Below, piece by piece: positions 24,851-34,100 of a stretch of DNA of 36,211 bases. The position numbers and the translations under genes were made by a program. Within the stretch, counting starts at the first letter, position 1. Every line of letters starts with the position of its first letter. Source of the DNA: Sedimentisphaerales bacterium (GTDB lineage: Bacteria; Planctomycetota; Phycisphaerae; Sedimentisphaerales; Anaerohalosphaeraceae); contig JAFGGE010000130.1 of NCBI GenBank assembly GCA_016930745.1, positions 1 to 36,211 of the forward strand. Reading direction: 5' to 3'. Under the pieces are notes generated by a model. It had not been told where the DNA came from. It saw only the letters and a program-made list of their open reading frames with translations, and searched no databases.

Positions 24851-26376
24851 TGGCCGATCCTACGGTTGAGATGGAAACGCAGCAAACACAGACAACTCCC
24901 GCCACGCCGGCGACGATCTATCCCCAGCGGCGCTACAATCCGGCCGTGGAAAGCATGGTCAACACCATCGAATGGGTCCTGATCGCTCTGATTCTGGCCT
25001 TTACCTTCCGGGCGTTCGTCATGGAGGCCTTCCGCATCCCCACCGGCAGCATGGCCGAGACCCTGCGGGGCGATCATTTCAATGTGGCCTGCCTGCGCTG
25101 CGGATACCGCTTTGACGTCGGGGGCGATGCCTATACCCGCACCCCCCCCCGCTGTCCCAGTTGCAGCTTCAGTATGCCCAAACCCAATCCTCTGCCGCCG
25201 TTTCCCATGTCCAACGGCGACCGCATCCTGGTCTGCAAGAGCCTCTACCAGTTCGCCGAGCCCCAGCGTTGGGATGTGGTCGTGTTCAAGAATCCCACCG
25301 ATCCGAGAGAAAATTATATCAAACGCCTGATCGCCCTGCCTAACGAGATGGTGGAAATCATTGACGGGGATATTTATATCGACGGCCAGATCGCCCGAAA
25401 ACCGCCGCGGGTGCAAAATGAACTCTGGATGCCGGTCTACCTGAATGACTATCAGCCAACGGTGGCCATGATTAAAAACAGAAAGGCCGACGACAACGGC
25501 AGCCAGTGGGAGCTTCCTTTTGCCAATGAGCCGAATTCCCGATGGAACCTGCAGGCCGAGGGGGCAACCGTCTTCGAACTGGACAGCCCCGACAAAAAGA
25601 TTCACGCGCTCCGCTTCGACCCGGGCCTGCTCGGCTTCAAGGCCCGCTATGGATATAACGAAAACGCCATGAATTACAGCCAGCCGGTCTGCAGCGACCT
25701 GATGGCGGCGTTTGATGTATTGCCTGCCGACACGGAAGGCTGCGCGGGCATCGAACTGACCAAATATGGGATCGTCTACCGAGCCACCCTCTATTTCAAT
25801 CATACCATATCGATGGAAAAGGTCGAGTCCGGCCAATCGACTCTTCTGCTCGAACAGGGCATAAAACCCCTGTCCCGAAAACAGGCCGAGCCGGTTTCGT
25901 TTTCGGTCGTGGACCATCAGCTCGTCTTGCAAATCGGACCGGAAACGCTGGCCCATGACCTGGGTCCCAATCCCGGCGATGCAGGAAACCGCGCCGGCCA
26001 GGACCTTCCCAGTGTTCGTCTCTTCGGTGCCGGCCGCCTGAAGCTGATGCACATCGGCGTATACCGCGACACCTATTACATCAGCGATGGGAACCTGCGG
26101 GCCGGCGAAGGACAGCCTTTTCTCTTGCACGACGACGAATTCTTCGTCTGCGGCGACAACAGCCCCAACAGTCTCGACGCCCGCCTCTGGGCCGTAGACG
26201 GCAAGGGAAACAACGGCACGCAATACCGCATGGGCGTCGTGCCGCGGGATTACATGATGGGCAAAGCCTTCTATGTGTACTGGGGCAACGCGTTCCGTCC
26301 CCATGCCAACCTCATACCCATGATCCCCAATATCGACCAAATGGGGGTCATCTGCGGCGGAGGCGGAGGTTTTTGA
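24850..26376 (+). CDS. lepB: Signal peptidase I with zinc ribbon and large insertion, paralogue 2
   Basis: The 508-residue protein is a diverged duplicate of its upstream neighbour, sharing CKSLYQFAEP, NELWMPVY and the whole C-terminal box. It has a threonine/glutamine-rich start, a membrane segment at about 40-57, the serine box RIPTGSMAETL (Ser67), a four-cysteine ribbon (Cys81, 84, 102, 105), the lysine box NYIKRLIALP (Lys158) and FVCGDNSPNSLDARLW late in the sequence. It lacks the longer linker found in paralogue 1 between the ribbon and the Lys box. I chose the ATG at 24850, which follows GGAGGCGGG and overlaps the upstream TAA as TAATG. Both catalytic dyads look intact, so two active enzymes are likely. 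Confidence 0.92.
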   Translation: MADPTVEMETQQTQTTPATPATIYPQRRYNPAVESMVNTIEWVLIALILAFTFRAFVMEAFRIPTGSMAETLRGDHFNVACLRCGYRFDVGGDAYTRTPPRCPSCSFSMPKPNPLPPFPMSNGDRILVCKSLYQFAEPQRWDVVVFKNPTDPRENYIKRLIALPNEMVEIIDGDIYIDGQIARKPPRVQNELWMPVYLNDYQPTVAMIKNRKADDNGSQWELPFANEPNSRWNLQAEGATVFELDSPDKKIHALRFDPGLLGFKARYGYNENAMNYSQPVCSDLMAAFDVLPADTEGCAGIELTKYGIVYRATLYFNHTISMEKVESGQSTLLLEQGIKPLSRKQAEPVSFSVVDHQLVLQIGPETLAHDLGPNPGDAGNRAGQDLPSVRLFGAGRLKLMHIGVYRDTYYISDGNLRAGEGQPFLLHDDEFFVCGDNSPNSLDARLWAVDGKGNNGTQYRMGVVPRDYMMGKAFYVYWGNAFRPHANLIPMIPNIDQMGVICGGGGGF

Positions 26377-26378
26377 TC

Positions 26379-26897
26379 ATGGTCGATCCCGCCCTGGTCC
26401 GTGGCTTTATCGATCTGGGAGCCGGGCTCGGCGCCGACGATGTCATCCCGTTTCAAATCGGCGATATTGTCTTTGACGACCGCACAATCCTCAAATGCAT
26501 GTTCGGCTGCGGCGACTGGGGGCACGGGCATACCTGTCCCTCCCGGCCCGGCTCGCTCAAGCCGTGGGAATACCGGCGCATCTTTGAGCGGTACCGCTGG
26601 GGCCTGATCGTCCACTCCACCGACAAGCGCATCTCACAGGAGGCCTCTTTCGCCATCGAGCGAGACGCCTTTCTTAAAGGGTATTATTTCGCCTTCTCCC
26701 TGAGCGACTGCGCCCTGTGCAGCGAATGTGCCGGATTCGCCTCACAGCCGTGCCGCAACCCTAAGAAGGCCCGGCCGGCGTTCCACAGCGTGGGTATCGA
26801 CGTCTTTAAGACCGTGCGTCATTTCGGATTGCCGATTGAAACCCTCGCCTCCGAGGACCAGCCCCAGAACTGGTATTCGGCGGTCTTCATCGAGTAA
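26379..26897 (+). CDS. DUF2284 predicted metal-binding protein
   Basis: The 172-residue protein matches DUF2284 in its cysteine pattern: CMFGCGDWGHGHTCPS near residues 46-62, CALCSECAG about 60 residues later, then QPCRNPKKARPAFHSVGID. Such clustered cysteines suggest an iron-sulfur or other metal centre. The function is unknown. The ATG at 26379 follows GGAGG and lies 3 bp after the second peptidase stop, so the gene is co-translated with the peptidase operon. Its 3' end overlaps the convergent photolyase gene by 11 bp. Confidence 0.82.
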   Translation: MVDPALVRGFIDLGAGLGADDVIPFQIGDIVFDDRTILKCMFGCGDWGHGHTCPSRPGSLKPWEYRRIFERYRWGLIVHSTDKRISQEASFAIERDAFLKGYYFAFSLSDCALCSECAGFASQPCRNPKKARPAFHSVGIDVFKTVRHFGLPIETLASEDQPQNWYSAVFIE

Positions 26898-28239
26898 TCC
26901 GAGCCACCTGCTCGACATACGCATCGGCGTCGAACTTGCGCTTCAACCCGGCGGCGTTCATATAGCGGACCTTGCCGAACACCTTGCGCTCGGACCAGGC
27001 CCGGTCGTGCTTGCCGAAGCACCAGGCCACCCCGGCAAAAGCATTCGGATCCCGCCCGTCCAGCTCGTATTTATTGTTGAGCCGCAGGGCGATCTCGACC
27101 GCCTTTTTCGGCGAATCGACCCACTCGAGAATCTTCTTGCCCCAGTACATTCGCATGTACCCATGCATCTTGCCGGTCAGGACCATCTGCATCTGAGCGG
27201 CGTTCCAGTACGGATCGTGTGTCTGAGCGGCTTCCAGTTGTCGTCCGGAATAGGAATACTCGCGCTTGTCCCGCGCATGCAGATTCAGCGTCCGCAGGGC
27301 CCAGTCCGGCAGGCCCTCGTACTGGTCATAACGCGGATTGTAACGGACGAAATTGAAGCTTAATTCTCGCCGGACGATCAGCTCTTCCAGGAAGGCGTCT
27401 TTGCCGGCGCTGTCGGCCTTGAGCGCTTCCAGGGCGATATACAACGGCGAAATCTGCCCGAAATGCAGATACGGACTCAGGCCCGATTGAAAACCCAGCG
27501 TCGGATCGTTACGGCCCCGGTCATAGCCTTCCAGCCTTTGTTCGAGAAAAACCTTCCATCGTTTTTCGGCTTCTCCTGTACCCCCCCGCCATACCTCAAC
27601 AGCCGTCACAGACCGGTCGATCTGGAGCAGTCTCAGGATCGCCTCCGGATCGCTCGCTTCAAGCCCGTCAAAATCCATGTCGAGGGATTTGTGCCGCACC
27701 TGCCTGTGACGCAAGGGGACAAGATACTTGTCCAGTTGCCGCCAGATCCGGGGGCGAAGGGTACCCGCCGAGAAGTTTTCCTTATCGCTGGCCTCTTCCA
27801 GCGGTACGATCACATTGGTCTCGACCTGAACCAGCGGACAATCGATCCGCTGCGCTGCGCGGCAGCGCCACTGCTGCTGTACCCGCAGAGGACCGTCGTC
27901 CACAACCACCAGATCGGCCCGTTTCGCAAGCTCGATAGCCGCCTCATCCGGCGATGCATGACACAGGACAAATCGAATACCTCTCTCGGCCAGGTCTTTT
28001 TGCACTTTGGAAAGCCCCTGCAGCAGGAAGGCATAATGCCGCAGATTGGCCTCAGGATAGGCATCGGTCAGGCCGAACACCACGACAACCGGCTTGCCGC
28101 GGTCATTGGCCGCCCGGATGGCATACTCCAGGGCATGATTATAAAAAACCCGCTGGGCCGCCTGCATCCAGTACAGGATATAACACCGGTCTCGTATGGG
28201 ACGTTCATTCAGCGGCTCTATCCGTTCCTTGTGAATCAT
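26887..28239 (-). CDS. phrB: Class II CPD photolyase
   Basis: Deoxyribodipyrimidine photolyase uses FADH- and blue light to split cyclobutane pyrimidine dimers. The 450-residue protein has the class II start (RCYILYWMQAAQRVFYNHALEYAI) and the C-terminal signature GKMHGYMRMYWGKKILEW with nearby WNAAQMQMV. RRELSFNFVRYNPRYDQYEGLPDWAL also fits class II. The length is normal. No ribosome site precedes the ATG; a TATAAT ends six bases upstream of it, so a leaderless transcript is possible. It follows the PD40/dockerin-like gene by 24 bp on the same strand and overlaps the convergent DUF2284 gene. Confidence 0.95.
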   Translation of the reverse strand: MIHKERIEPLNERPIRDRCYILYWMQAAQRVFYNHALEYAIRAANDRGKPVVVVFGLTDAYPEANLRHYAFLLQGLSKVQKDLAERGIRFVLCHASPDEAAIELAKRADLVVVDDGPLRVQQQWRCRAAQRIDCPLVQVETNVIVPLEEASDKENFSAGTLRPRIWRQLDKYLVPLRHRQVRHKSLDMDFDGLEASDPEAILRLLQIDRSVTAVEVWRGGTGEAEKRWKVFLEQRLEGYDRGRNDPTLGFQSGLSPYLHFGQISPLYIALEALKADSAGKDAFLEELIVRRELSFNFVRYNPRYDQYEGLPDWALRTLNLHARDKREYSYSGRQLEAAQTHDPYWNAAQMQMVLTGKMHGYMRMYWGKKILEWVDSPKKAVEIALRLNNKYELDGRDPNAFAGVAWCFGKHDRAWSERKVFGKVRYMNAAGLKRKFDADAYVEQVARITR

Positions 28240-28245
28240 CCCGAT

Positions 28246-28275
28246 ATTATAGAATCATTGTGCTTACCGAGGCAA
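28246..28275 (-). promoter_or_regulatory. Promoter at the photolyase start, consistent with a leaderless mRNA
   Basis: TTGCCT (28270-28275, 4/6) and a perfect TATAAT (28246-28251) are separated by 18 nt on the minus strand. The predicted start of transcription (about 28238-28241) coincides with the ATG at 28239. The promoter overlaps the last codons of the upstream gene. Confidence 0.5.
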
Positions 28276-29994
28276 ACATTCTTCAATGATTCTTACAAGT
28301 CGGGACATATAAATACCATAAGGACCGTCGCCTTGAGATCGTTCGAAATAAAGCTTTTTACCATCATTGGTTACAAAAGTACCCACTTCTCCACTCGAGT
28401 CCTTATTGATAGACATAGACAAAAGCTCAGCCTGACCAAAAGTTTCATTCCGAGTTGTCCGAGAAACTTCATATATATCATATAGTGTTGGATAACGATG
28501 ATTTGCATTAAAAAACAATTTCAATCCGTCCGGGGAGATGTAAGGCTCTTGCTCATAAACATTACTATTCACTTCGTCAATCGGGCGCAAACCACTGAAA
28601 GGTTCCTCTATGCCGTTGCGTTCGGCCATCCAGAGATTGGATAAATTTTTTGAAGAGCCAGATCGCTCAGAATAAAAAACAATTATCAATTCATCTGCGG
28701 TCAAAGACGGAGCATTCCCTCCTTTGTCGGTCGGATCCAACTCAGTCAGATCACGGATATACGTCCACGGCTGGCTTCGATCCGCGCGGGCAGCCATCTT
28801 GATGCCCCGGTTGCCGACGACCGGCATTTCCCAATAGTACAGATGAAGCCCATCGGGTGAAATCCAGGGATGACCGATATTCAGGCCCGTCGTGATCAGC
28901 TCGCTGATCAATCGCCCCCCCGTGAATGGCCCGTTCGGTTCCTCCCGCGTCGCTTCAAAGAGGCGTGGATAACCGGATACGGGATCGCGCCGCATAAAGA
29001 CCATCAGCCGTTCATCCGCGGTCAGGGCCGGGGCGCGAGCATAGTTTTCTCCGGCATTTAATTCGGACAACAGAACCGGCTCGTTCCATTCCAGGCGGGC
29101 CAATTCCCACTCCTGCGCCAACCCGGTCAGGTCCGGCAGATCAACCTGCCCGCTTCGGTCCAGATCGGACCAACCGCACCACTCAGGCCCCGTGCACTCG
29201 TGCATCCAGAATCCGGCCAGGATCGCCATATCCTCCAGGCTCACCAGGCTGTTCCCGTCAAAATCCCCGCACCCGCAGCAGCCGGGCAATCCGTTCCAAT
29301 CGACCGGAGAAAATCCCTCCGGCATTCCGAGCCCGCGCGACAGTCCGACCGGCACATTCGAGCTGCTCCGACAGTTGAGCCAGGTGATGCGAATGCTTCC
29401 ATCCCGCAGGTCAAGGACGATCTGAAAGCTCTGCCGATTGTCCTTGTCCCCGTACAACGGGACGTTTTCATAGGTCACCGCCAGTTGGCCCCCCTCGATT
29501 TTGTAGGAGATCGACTCCGGATTCGAAGGATTCAGGTCCGTTAAAAATGCGGATATCCGGGGCTGGGCAAAATGATGCGCCAGAGTGGATTGGGCCGAGG
29601 TATCCCCCTGCCCGAAGGTGATATACCCGTTGCTGCCGACATAGAGGCGATCGTACGGCTGTCCATAAAAGGCAAAGACGACCCCCTCCGGAAGAATCAC
29701 TTCGGCAAACGAATCGTCAAACAGGATCAGATGTTCACCGCCGGATGGGTCCATTTCAAACGCCTGGGTCCTGCCCAGATCGCAGGCGGTATAGGAGCCC
29801 GCCGAGGCATCGGGACGGAACAGAAAAAGGCGATTCACCAGTCCGAATTGCGAACCGTCAAACCAGCCGGCGCTGGTTTCCGGAAGAATCAGATCTGCCG
29901 CCCGAATCGACGGCTCCGTCGCGCCGAAAAAGACAGTACATAGGAAAAGCAGCCCCATCGTCTTACTGGATGCTAATGCCGCGATCTTTCGCAT
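28264..29994 (-). CDS. Secreted PD40-repeat protein with dockerin-like EF-hand module
   Basis: The 576-residue protein has a signal peptide (about residues 1-32), an N-terminal sandwich-like region and then a dockerin-type double EF-hand (GDFDGNSLVSLEDMAILAGFW and SDLDRSGQVDLPDLTGLAQEW). The C-terminal half carries TolB-like PD40 repeats with ISPDGLHLYYWE, ISPDGLKLFFNA and TNDGKKLYFERS. EF-hand modules of this form are common in planctomycete exported proteins and do not imply a cellulosome. The ATG at 29994 follows AAAGGAGG at 6-8 nt; a longer in-frame start at 30012 overlaps that site. Its ligand or substrate is unknown. Confidence 0.88.
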   Translation of the reverse strand: MRKIAALASSKTMGLLFLCTVFFGATEPSIRAADLILPETSAGWFDGSQFGLVNRLFLFRPDASAGSYTACDLGRTQAFEMDPSGGEHLILFDDSFAEVILPEGVVFAFYGQPYDRLYVGSNGYITFGQGDTSAQSTLAHHFAQPRISAFLTDLNPSNPESISYKIEGGQLAVTYENVPLYGDKDNRQSFQIVLDLRDGSIRITWLNCRSSSNVPVGLSRGLGMPEGFSPVDWNGLPGCCGCGDFDGNSLVSLEDMAILAGFWMHECTGPEWCGWSDLDRSGQVDLPDLTGLAQEWELARLEWNEPVLLSELNAGENYARAPALTADERLMVFMRRDPVSGYPRLFEATREEPNGPFTGGRLISELITTGLNIGHPWISPDGLHLYYWEMPVVGNRGIKMAARADRSQPWTYIRDLTELDPTDKGGNAPSLTADELIIVFYSERSGSSKNLSNLWMAERNGIEEPFSGLRPIDEVNSNVYEQEPYISPDGLKLFFNANHRYPTLYDIYEVSRTTRNETFGQAELLSMSINKDSSGEVGTFVTNDGKKLYFERSQGDGPYGIYMSRLVRIIEECLPR

Positions 29995-30208
29995 CGAAAA
30001 ACCTCCTTTCATGGTTACCCGCCCTCGATTTCCAACCTGTCTTGTCGAAATACAAAGGATTTACCTACGGTCCATTTTCGTGATCCTCCCTGACGTCCTT
30101 TTTTGCCCTGCTTTAGACTCTTCATTATACCGTATTCTGCTCTGAAATCAACCAAAAAGAGGAATCTGGGCCTGGATCAAGGTTTTTTGGATTCTATTGA
30201 CGTTTTCA

Positions 30209-30217
30209 TGGTAGAAT
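30209..30217 (+). promoter_or_regulatory. Extended -10 element next to the radical SAM gene start
   Basis: TGgTAGAAT is an extended -10 (5/6) ending 7 nt before the ATG at 30225, and no ribosome site lies between. The predicted transcript would begin at or next to the ATG. The -35 is weak (TTGGAT at 19-nt spacing). Confidence 0.4.
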
Positions 30218-30224
30218 CCTCTCC

Positions 30225-31508
30225 ATGAAACCAAGGATACTATTGGTCAATCCGCCGATTTATGACTTTGCGGCGTATGATTTCTGGCTCAAACCCTACG
30301 GCCTGCTGCGTGTGGGCGGCCGTCTGGAACCAAATGCCGAAGTGGTTCTGTTCGACTATATGGATCGCCTTGCGCCGGATGTACCCGATCCCCGTTCGGA
30401 TTCTTACGGACGAGGGCGATACCCCGAACAGCGTCTGGCCAAGCCTGACGCCCTGCGGGAAATTCCGCGATATTGGCGACGCTTCGGGCGTAGCCGGGAC
30501 GTGTTTCGCCAACTCCTGCACGAACGGGAACCCTTTGACGCCGTGCTGATCCAGACGACGCTGACCTACTGGTATCCGGGGATTGCGGAAGTCATCGAGG
30601 ACATTCGATCTGTCTGTGCAAGCGTGCCGATTGTTCTGGGAGGAGTCTATGCAACCCTGTGTTCGAATCATGCCGCAAGCCTGGGAGCGGATCTGGTTAT
30701 TCATGCCGACCATTTATCGCCGCTATGGGATCTGCTGGGTATAGCTGAACCGTCGGATGCACCCCCGTTCTGGCAGGGATACAGTCGCCTGGACTGCGGC
30801 GTGATGACCCTGACTAAAGGCTGCCCGTTTTCGTGTAGTTATTGCGCTTCCGACCTGCTTTGCGGCCGCTTTAAGGCCAGACTGTTGAAGGATTGCATTC
30901 GGGATCTGGACCATCTTCTTTCGCTGGGCGTGCAGGATATCGCCTTTTACGACGACGCCCTTTTATACCAGTCCGAACGGGGGCTTTTACCGTTTCTGCA
31001 ACATGTCATCGATCATAAGATACAGATCCGTTTCCACACCCCCAACGCCCTGCATGGGCGGTTTTTAACCGCCGAACTGGCCCGGCTGATGGTGCGAGGC
31101 GGCTTCCGGACATTTTACCTGGGCTATGAGAGCCGCTCCGAGCAATGGCAGCAGGCCACCGGAGGCAAGGTGAAAACAGAGGAAATTGCCGCCGCTGTCG
31201 AACATCTCCGCTCGGCCGGGGTTTCACCGCAAAACATCATCGCCTTTCAGATCATCGGACATCCCGACTCGGACATCCAGCAGATGGAAGATTCCATGCG
31301 ATTTGCTCACAACATGGGAATTCGACTTATGCTGGCCGACTTTTCCCCCATCCCAGGCACCCCGGATGGTGAACGATGCCGCCGGTGGATCGATATGGCC
31401 GAACCCCTGAATCACAACAAAACAGCCTTTCCCATACGTCTTTTCGGCAACGATACCGTGAACCGGTTCAAGGATCTGTGCCGGGAGTTGAATTCCTCTA
31501 TCGGATGA
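30225..31508 (+). CDS. Radical SAM protein with N-terminal B12-binding-like domain
   Basis: The 427-residue protein has an N-terminal Rossmann-like domain (about residues 1-170; RILLVNPP and PIVLGGVYATL) like those of B12-binding radical SAM enzymes, but I see no DxHxxG cobalamin motif. The radical SAM core has the Cys200-x3-Cys204-x2-Cys207 cluster (KGCPFSCSYC), which binds the [4Fe-4S] cluster used to cleave SAM. FYDDALLY and FHTPNALHGR continue the barrel. The reaction is unknown; members of this group methylate or rearrange diverse substrates. No ribosome site precedes the start. It is convergent with the HEAT-repeat gene and is not in an obvious operon. Confidence 0.88.
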   Translation: MKPRILLVNPPIYDFAAYDFWLKPYGLLRVGGRLEPNAEVVLFDYMDRLAPDVPDPRSDSYGRGRYPEQRLAKPDALREIPRYWRRFGRSRDVFRQLLHEREPFDAVLIQTTLTYWYPGIAEVIEDIRSVCASVPIVLGGVYATLCSNHAASLGADLVIHADHLSPLWDLLGIAEPSDAPPFWQGYSRLDCGVMTLTKGCPFSCSYCASDLLCGRFKARLLKDCIRDLDHLLSLGVQDIAFYDDALLYQSERGLLPFLQHVIDHKIQIRFHTPNALHGRFLTAELARLMVRGGFRTFYLGYESRSEQWQQATGGKVKTEEIAAAVEHLRSAGVSPQNIIAFQIIGHPDSDIQQMEDSMRFAHNMGIRLMLADFSPIPGTPDGERCRRWIDMAEPLNHNKTAFPIRLFGNDTVNRFKDLCRELNSSIG

Positions 31509-31539
31509 AGACCCCAAAGGACGAGGCATACGAGAGGAT

Positions 31540-33717
31540 TCAGGATGTGCTTTCAGAGGCGGGTGGATTTGTGGGTCCGGCGTCGGATTGGGGAACGAAT
31601 TGTTCTTCCCAGAGTCTCAGCTTGGCCGTCCAGTTGGTCCACGCGGCCCCTTCGGGTTTGATCACTCCGGCCAGGGTTTGAATCAGAATCGTTTTTTTAT
31701 CGGCGGCCACTTCCGGATTCGCCAGCCATGCCTCGACCGCCCCGATAAAGGGATCCCCGGCGGCGATATCCTTCTGCTGCAGCAGCCGCCAGGCCACTAC
31801 AGCGCCGGCCTTGGGGATGTCTCCAGCCTTCAAATGGGCATCCAGCAGCAAGATCCGAACCTGTGCGGCAAGCGATTCATTCTTTTCCGCATCGGCTTTG
31901 CTGGCGGCCAGGCCCAGCAGTTCTCGTTGCCGGGGGGGATTCGCGGTCGTGTCCCCCAGTTGCACCGCCCAGGAATAAACCACTTCGGCGCCCTGTCGAT
32001 TCAGAATCGCGATCATGGCCTGCCAGGCGGTTTCGGCATCCCCGTTGGAGGTAAGCTTTTTCAAAAGCCAGTTCAGATCGGAAACATCCCCAACATCACC
32101 GGCAACAGCGATCACACCGCGACGCACACCGGCGCTGCTGTCATTGGCAAGATTCTTCTCCCGAAACAGCTTGAGGGCGGCGGATTTATCCAGGGCCGCC
32201 AGGCCGTTAACTGCCGCTTCGCGCAGACCATTACCCGAACCGGGAGTGTCCAGCGCTTCCAGAAACAAAGGTTGGAAAAATTCGCCGGCCTTGGTTTTAT
32301 ACCCGGGAACCGACGCCAGTTGCGCCATATGGGACAATAACGGAACCTGGATTTTCTCGGACTTTGCCTTTGCCCGCGCATACCGATCCGCCAGCATTTT
32401 CAGATAGGTTTGGGCCGTTTCGGTCGCCAGGCTGTTCAATCCCATCAGTTTGGCGACGACGTCCGCTCCCTGAGTGGAAATCGAAGGATCGTCACTTTGC
32501 AAAAATTTCCCCGCTCGATCCAGAGTATTTTCCTTTATGCCCGGATCCAGCTTGATGGGCGAGCCCGGAGAAAACGCAAACAGACAGGCCTCTCCGAGAG
32601 CCGAAAAGAGCGCCAGAGAGACTTCCTTATCCTTTTCCTGCTCGAGCTGATGCAACAGCGTTTCGGCTGGATTGAGGGCGCTCTTTCCGGCCAGAACGCG
32701 GGCGGCCTCAATCCGCACATCCCGGTCCGAATCGGACACCGCCGCCAGCAGAAGAACACGCATCTCCGGACTTATCGTACCAGGGAAAGCCGGCACCTTC
32801 CGCAAAGCCCATTGTCTTTCCGAGGCCAACTCGCTGCCAAGTTTTTCCAGGAGGATTTTCCCCTTGGCGGCCTGGTCGGAGCCGATATAATCCCGGTCCA
32901 GAACCGCCAGATATCGCTGTCGCCACAGATCGCGTTCGGCCTCGATCCGACGCGTTCGGTCGCTCTGCATGGCGGCCTGATCCCGCAACACCATCATCAA
33001 ATCCCGCATGATCTGACCGGGGGTTTTTGCCTGCAATTGAAGCAAGAGAGCATGCAGGGTTTGAGGATCTGTCGCAGCGGGAATTCCGAATGCCTCCGTC
33101 AGGGTTTTTCTGGCCGCCGCCGCTACTTCAGGATCCGGATCGTCCACCAGTTCAGCCAGTACGGTAACCACCTCTTTTTCCGGCCAGAGCCGCAACGCGT
33201 ACATCGCATTGATCCGAATCCGGGCGGCTAGATCTTTGCTGCGGGCCAGCGTAGCCAGACGCTCCGAAATCTGATCGAATTCGAAAACCAGAAGCGCTTC
33301 GGACGCCAGACGAACATCTTCGGCGGAATCGCCCATGAGAATGCCCAAAAGCGGCTCCAGAAAATCATTCCGATTGGCAATCATACCGCTGAGGCCGCGA
33401 CGGCGAATCAATCCCAGGCAAACGGTACGGCCCGCCGCCGGCGTCTCCTTGGCCAACAGGGCCGAAAGCAGCACCGCACGGGCTTCCCGATCCTGGCGGG
33501 ACAGCAGAACCAGCACCGCATCCAGACGATTTTGATCGGTCGGACCCTGAAACAGGGCCGTTCGCAGGACCCGCAATTGTAAATCCGATTCGCTCGGAGG
33601 GGCCTGCTCTTTGGGAGGGGAAACGGTTTCGGCAATAGCCGGCTGTCCGCGCGACACATCGACATACGCGGCCCACAGCATGATGCCGGAAAGGATTATA
33701 AGACCTGTCCGTTTCAA
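31540..33717 (-). CDS. Exported HEAT-repeat protein
   Basis: The 725-residue protein has a signal peptide (basic start, then GLIILSGIMLWAAYVDV, cut near residue 24) and a body of helical HEAT repeats, for example LSALLAKETPAAGRTVCLGLI, AEDVRLASEALLVFEF and AARIRINAMYALRLWPEKEV. Such repeats make protein-binding solenoids. The C-terminal part from about 560 is more divergent and may hold a coil-rich region. I chose the TTG at 33717, which follows AGGTGGATAGG by 2-8 nt; no good ATG start exists near it. Proteins like this are typical of Planctomycetes and are often of unknown function. Confidence 0.82.
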   Translation of the reverse strand: MKRTGLIILSGIMLWAAYVDVSRGQPAIAETVSPPKEQAPPSESDLQLRVLRTALFQGPTDQNRLDAVLVLLSRQDREARAVLLSALLAKETPAAGRTVCLGLIRRRGLSGMIANRNDFLEPLLGILMGDSAEDVRLASEALLVFEFDQISERLATLARSKDLAARIRINAMYALRLWPEKEVVTVLAELVDDPDPEVAAAARKTLTEAFGIPAATDPQTLHALLLQLQAKTPGQIMRDLMMVLRDQAAMQSDRTRRIEAERDLWRQRYLAVLDRDYIGSDQAAKGKILLEKLGSELASERQWALRKVPAFPGTISPEMRVLLLAAVSDSDRDVRIEAARVLAGKSALNPAETLLHQLEQEKDKEVSLALFSALGEACLFAFSPGSPIKLDPGIKENTLDRAGKFLQSDDPSISTQGADVVAKLMGLNSLATETAQTYLKMLADRYARAKAKSEKIQVPLLSHMAQLASVPGYKTKAGEFFQPLFLEALDTPGSGNGLREAAVNGLAALDKSAALKLFREKNLANDSSAGVRRGVIAVAGDVGDVSDLNWLLKKLTSNGDAETAWQAMIAILNRQGAEVVYSWAVQLGDTTANPPRQRELLGLAASKADAEKNESLAAQVRILLLDAHLKAGDIPKAGAVVAWRLLQQKDIAAGDPFIGAVEAWLANPEVAADKKTILIQTLAGVIKPEGAAWTNWTAKLRLWEEQFVPQSDAGPTNPPASESTS

Positions 33718-34100
33718 GGCCTATCCACCTGCACAAACGTGCGATTGGGTGCTGGGTGACAATTTTAATACCGCCCTGGTCACTTCATTGTAGACTGGAC
33801 GTTTTCTTCCGTCAATTCATTCCATGCAAAATCGCAGATTCCGAAAAAAAATGTTCCGATAATGATCCATTCAACAACCGTGGCGGTTCACACGCGCCAT
33901 CCTCCAGGCTCTGCGACTCCGCCTTATTTCTATATCGTCAAAACAGGTCCCAAGTTATACGTATTTCAATCGTTTTAATCCGAACATCAGATTTGAACAT
34001 TTCATCCGTCACAATTTGCCGTTGGGGCGGAGATTTTGTATCTTTTTCTTGGAAGACGGGTGTTGACGTGTATGAGAGGGACGATAGAGGGGAGAATGTT
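33718..34100. other. Divergent intergenic region without a supported gene
   Basis: The 383 bp between the HEAT-repeat and lipoprotein genes are A/T-rich. The reading frame upstream of the lipoprotein ATG is open to 33756 but has no ribosome site and no recognisable protein, so it is read as non-coding. A weak promoter is described separately at 34016-34044. Confidence 0.5.
34016..34044 (+). promoter_or_regulatory. Candidate promoter of the lipoprotein gene
   Basis: TTGCCG (34016-34021, 4/6) and TATCTT (34039-34044, 4/6) are 17 nt apart. The predicted leader would be about 50 nt. Confidence 0.3.

Noticed and set aside
33756..34100. Long N-terminal extension of the lipoprotein frame.
   Set aside because: The ribosome site and lipobox fix the start at 34101, and the upstream part has no coding character.
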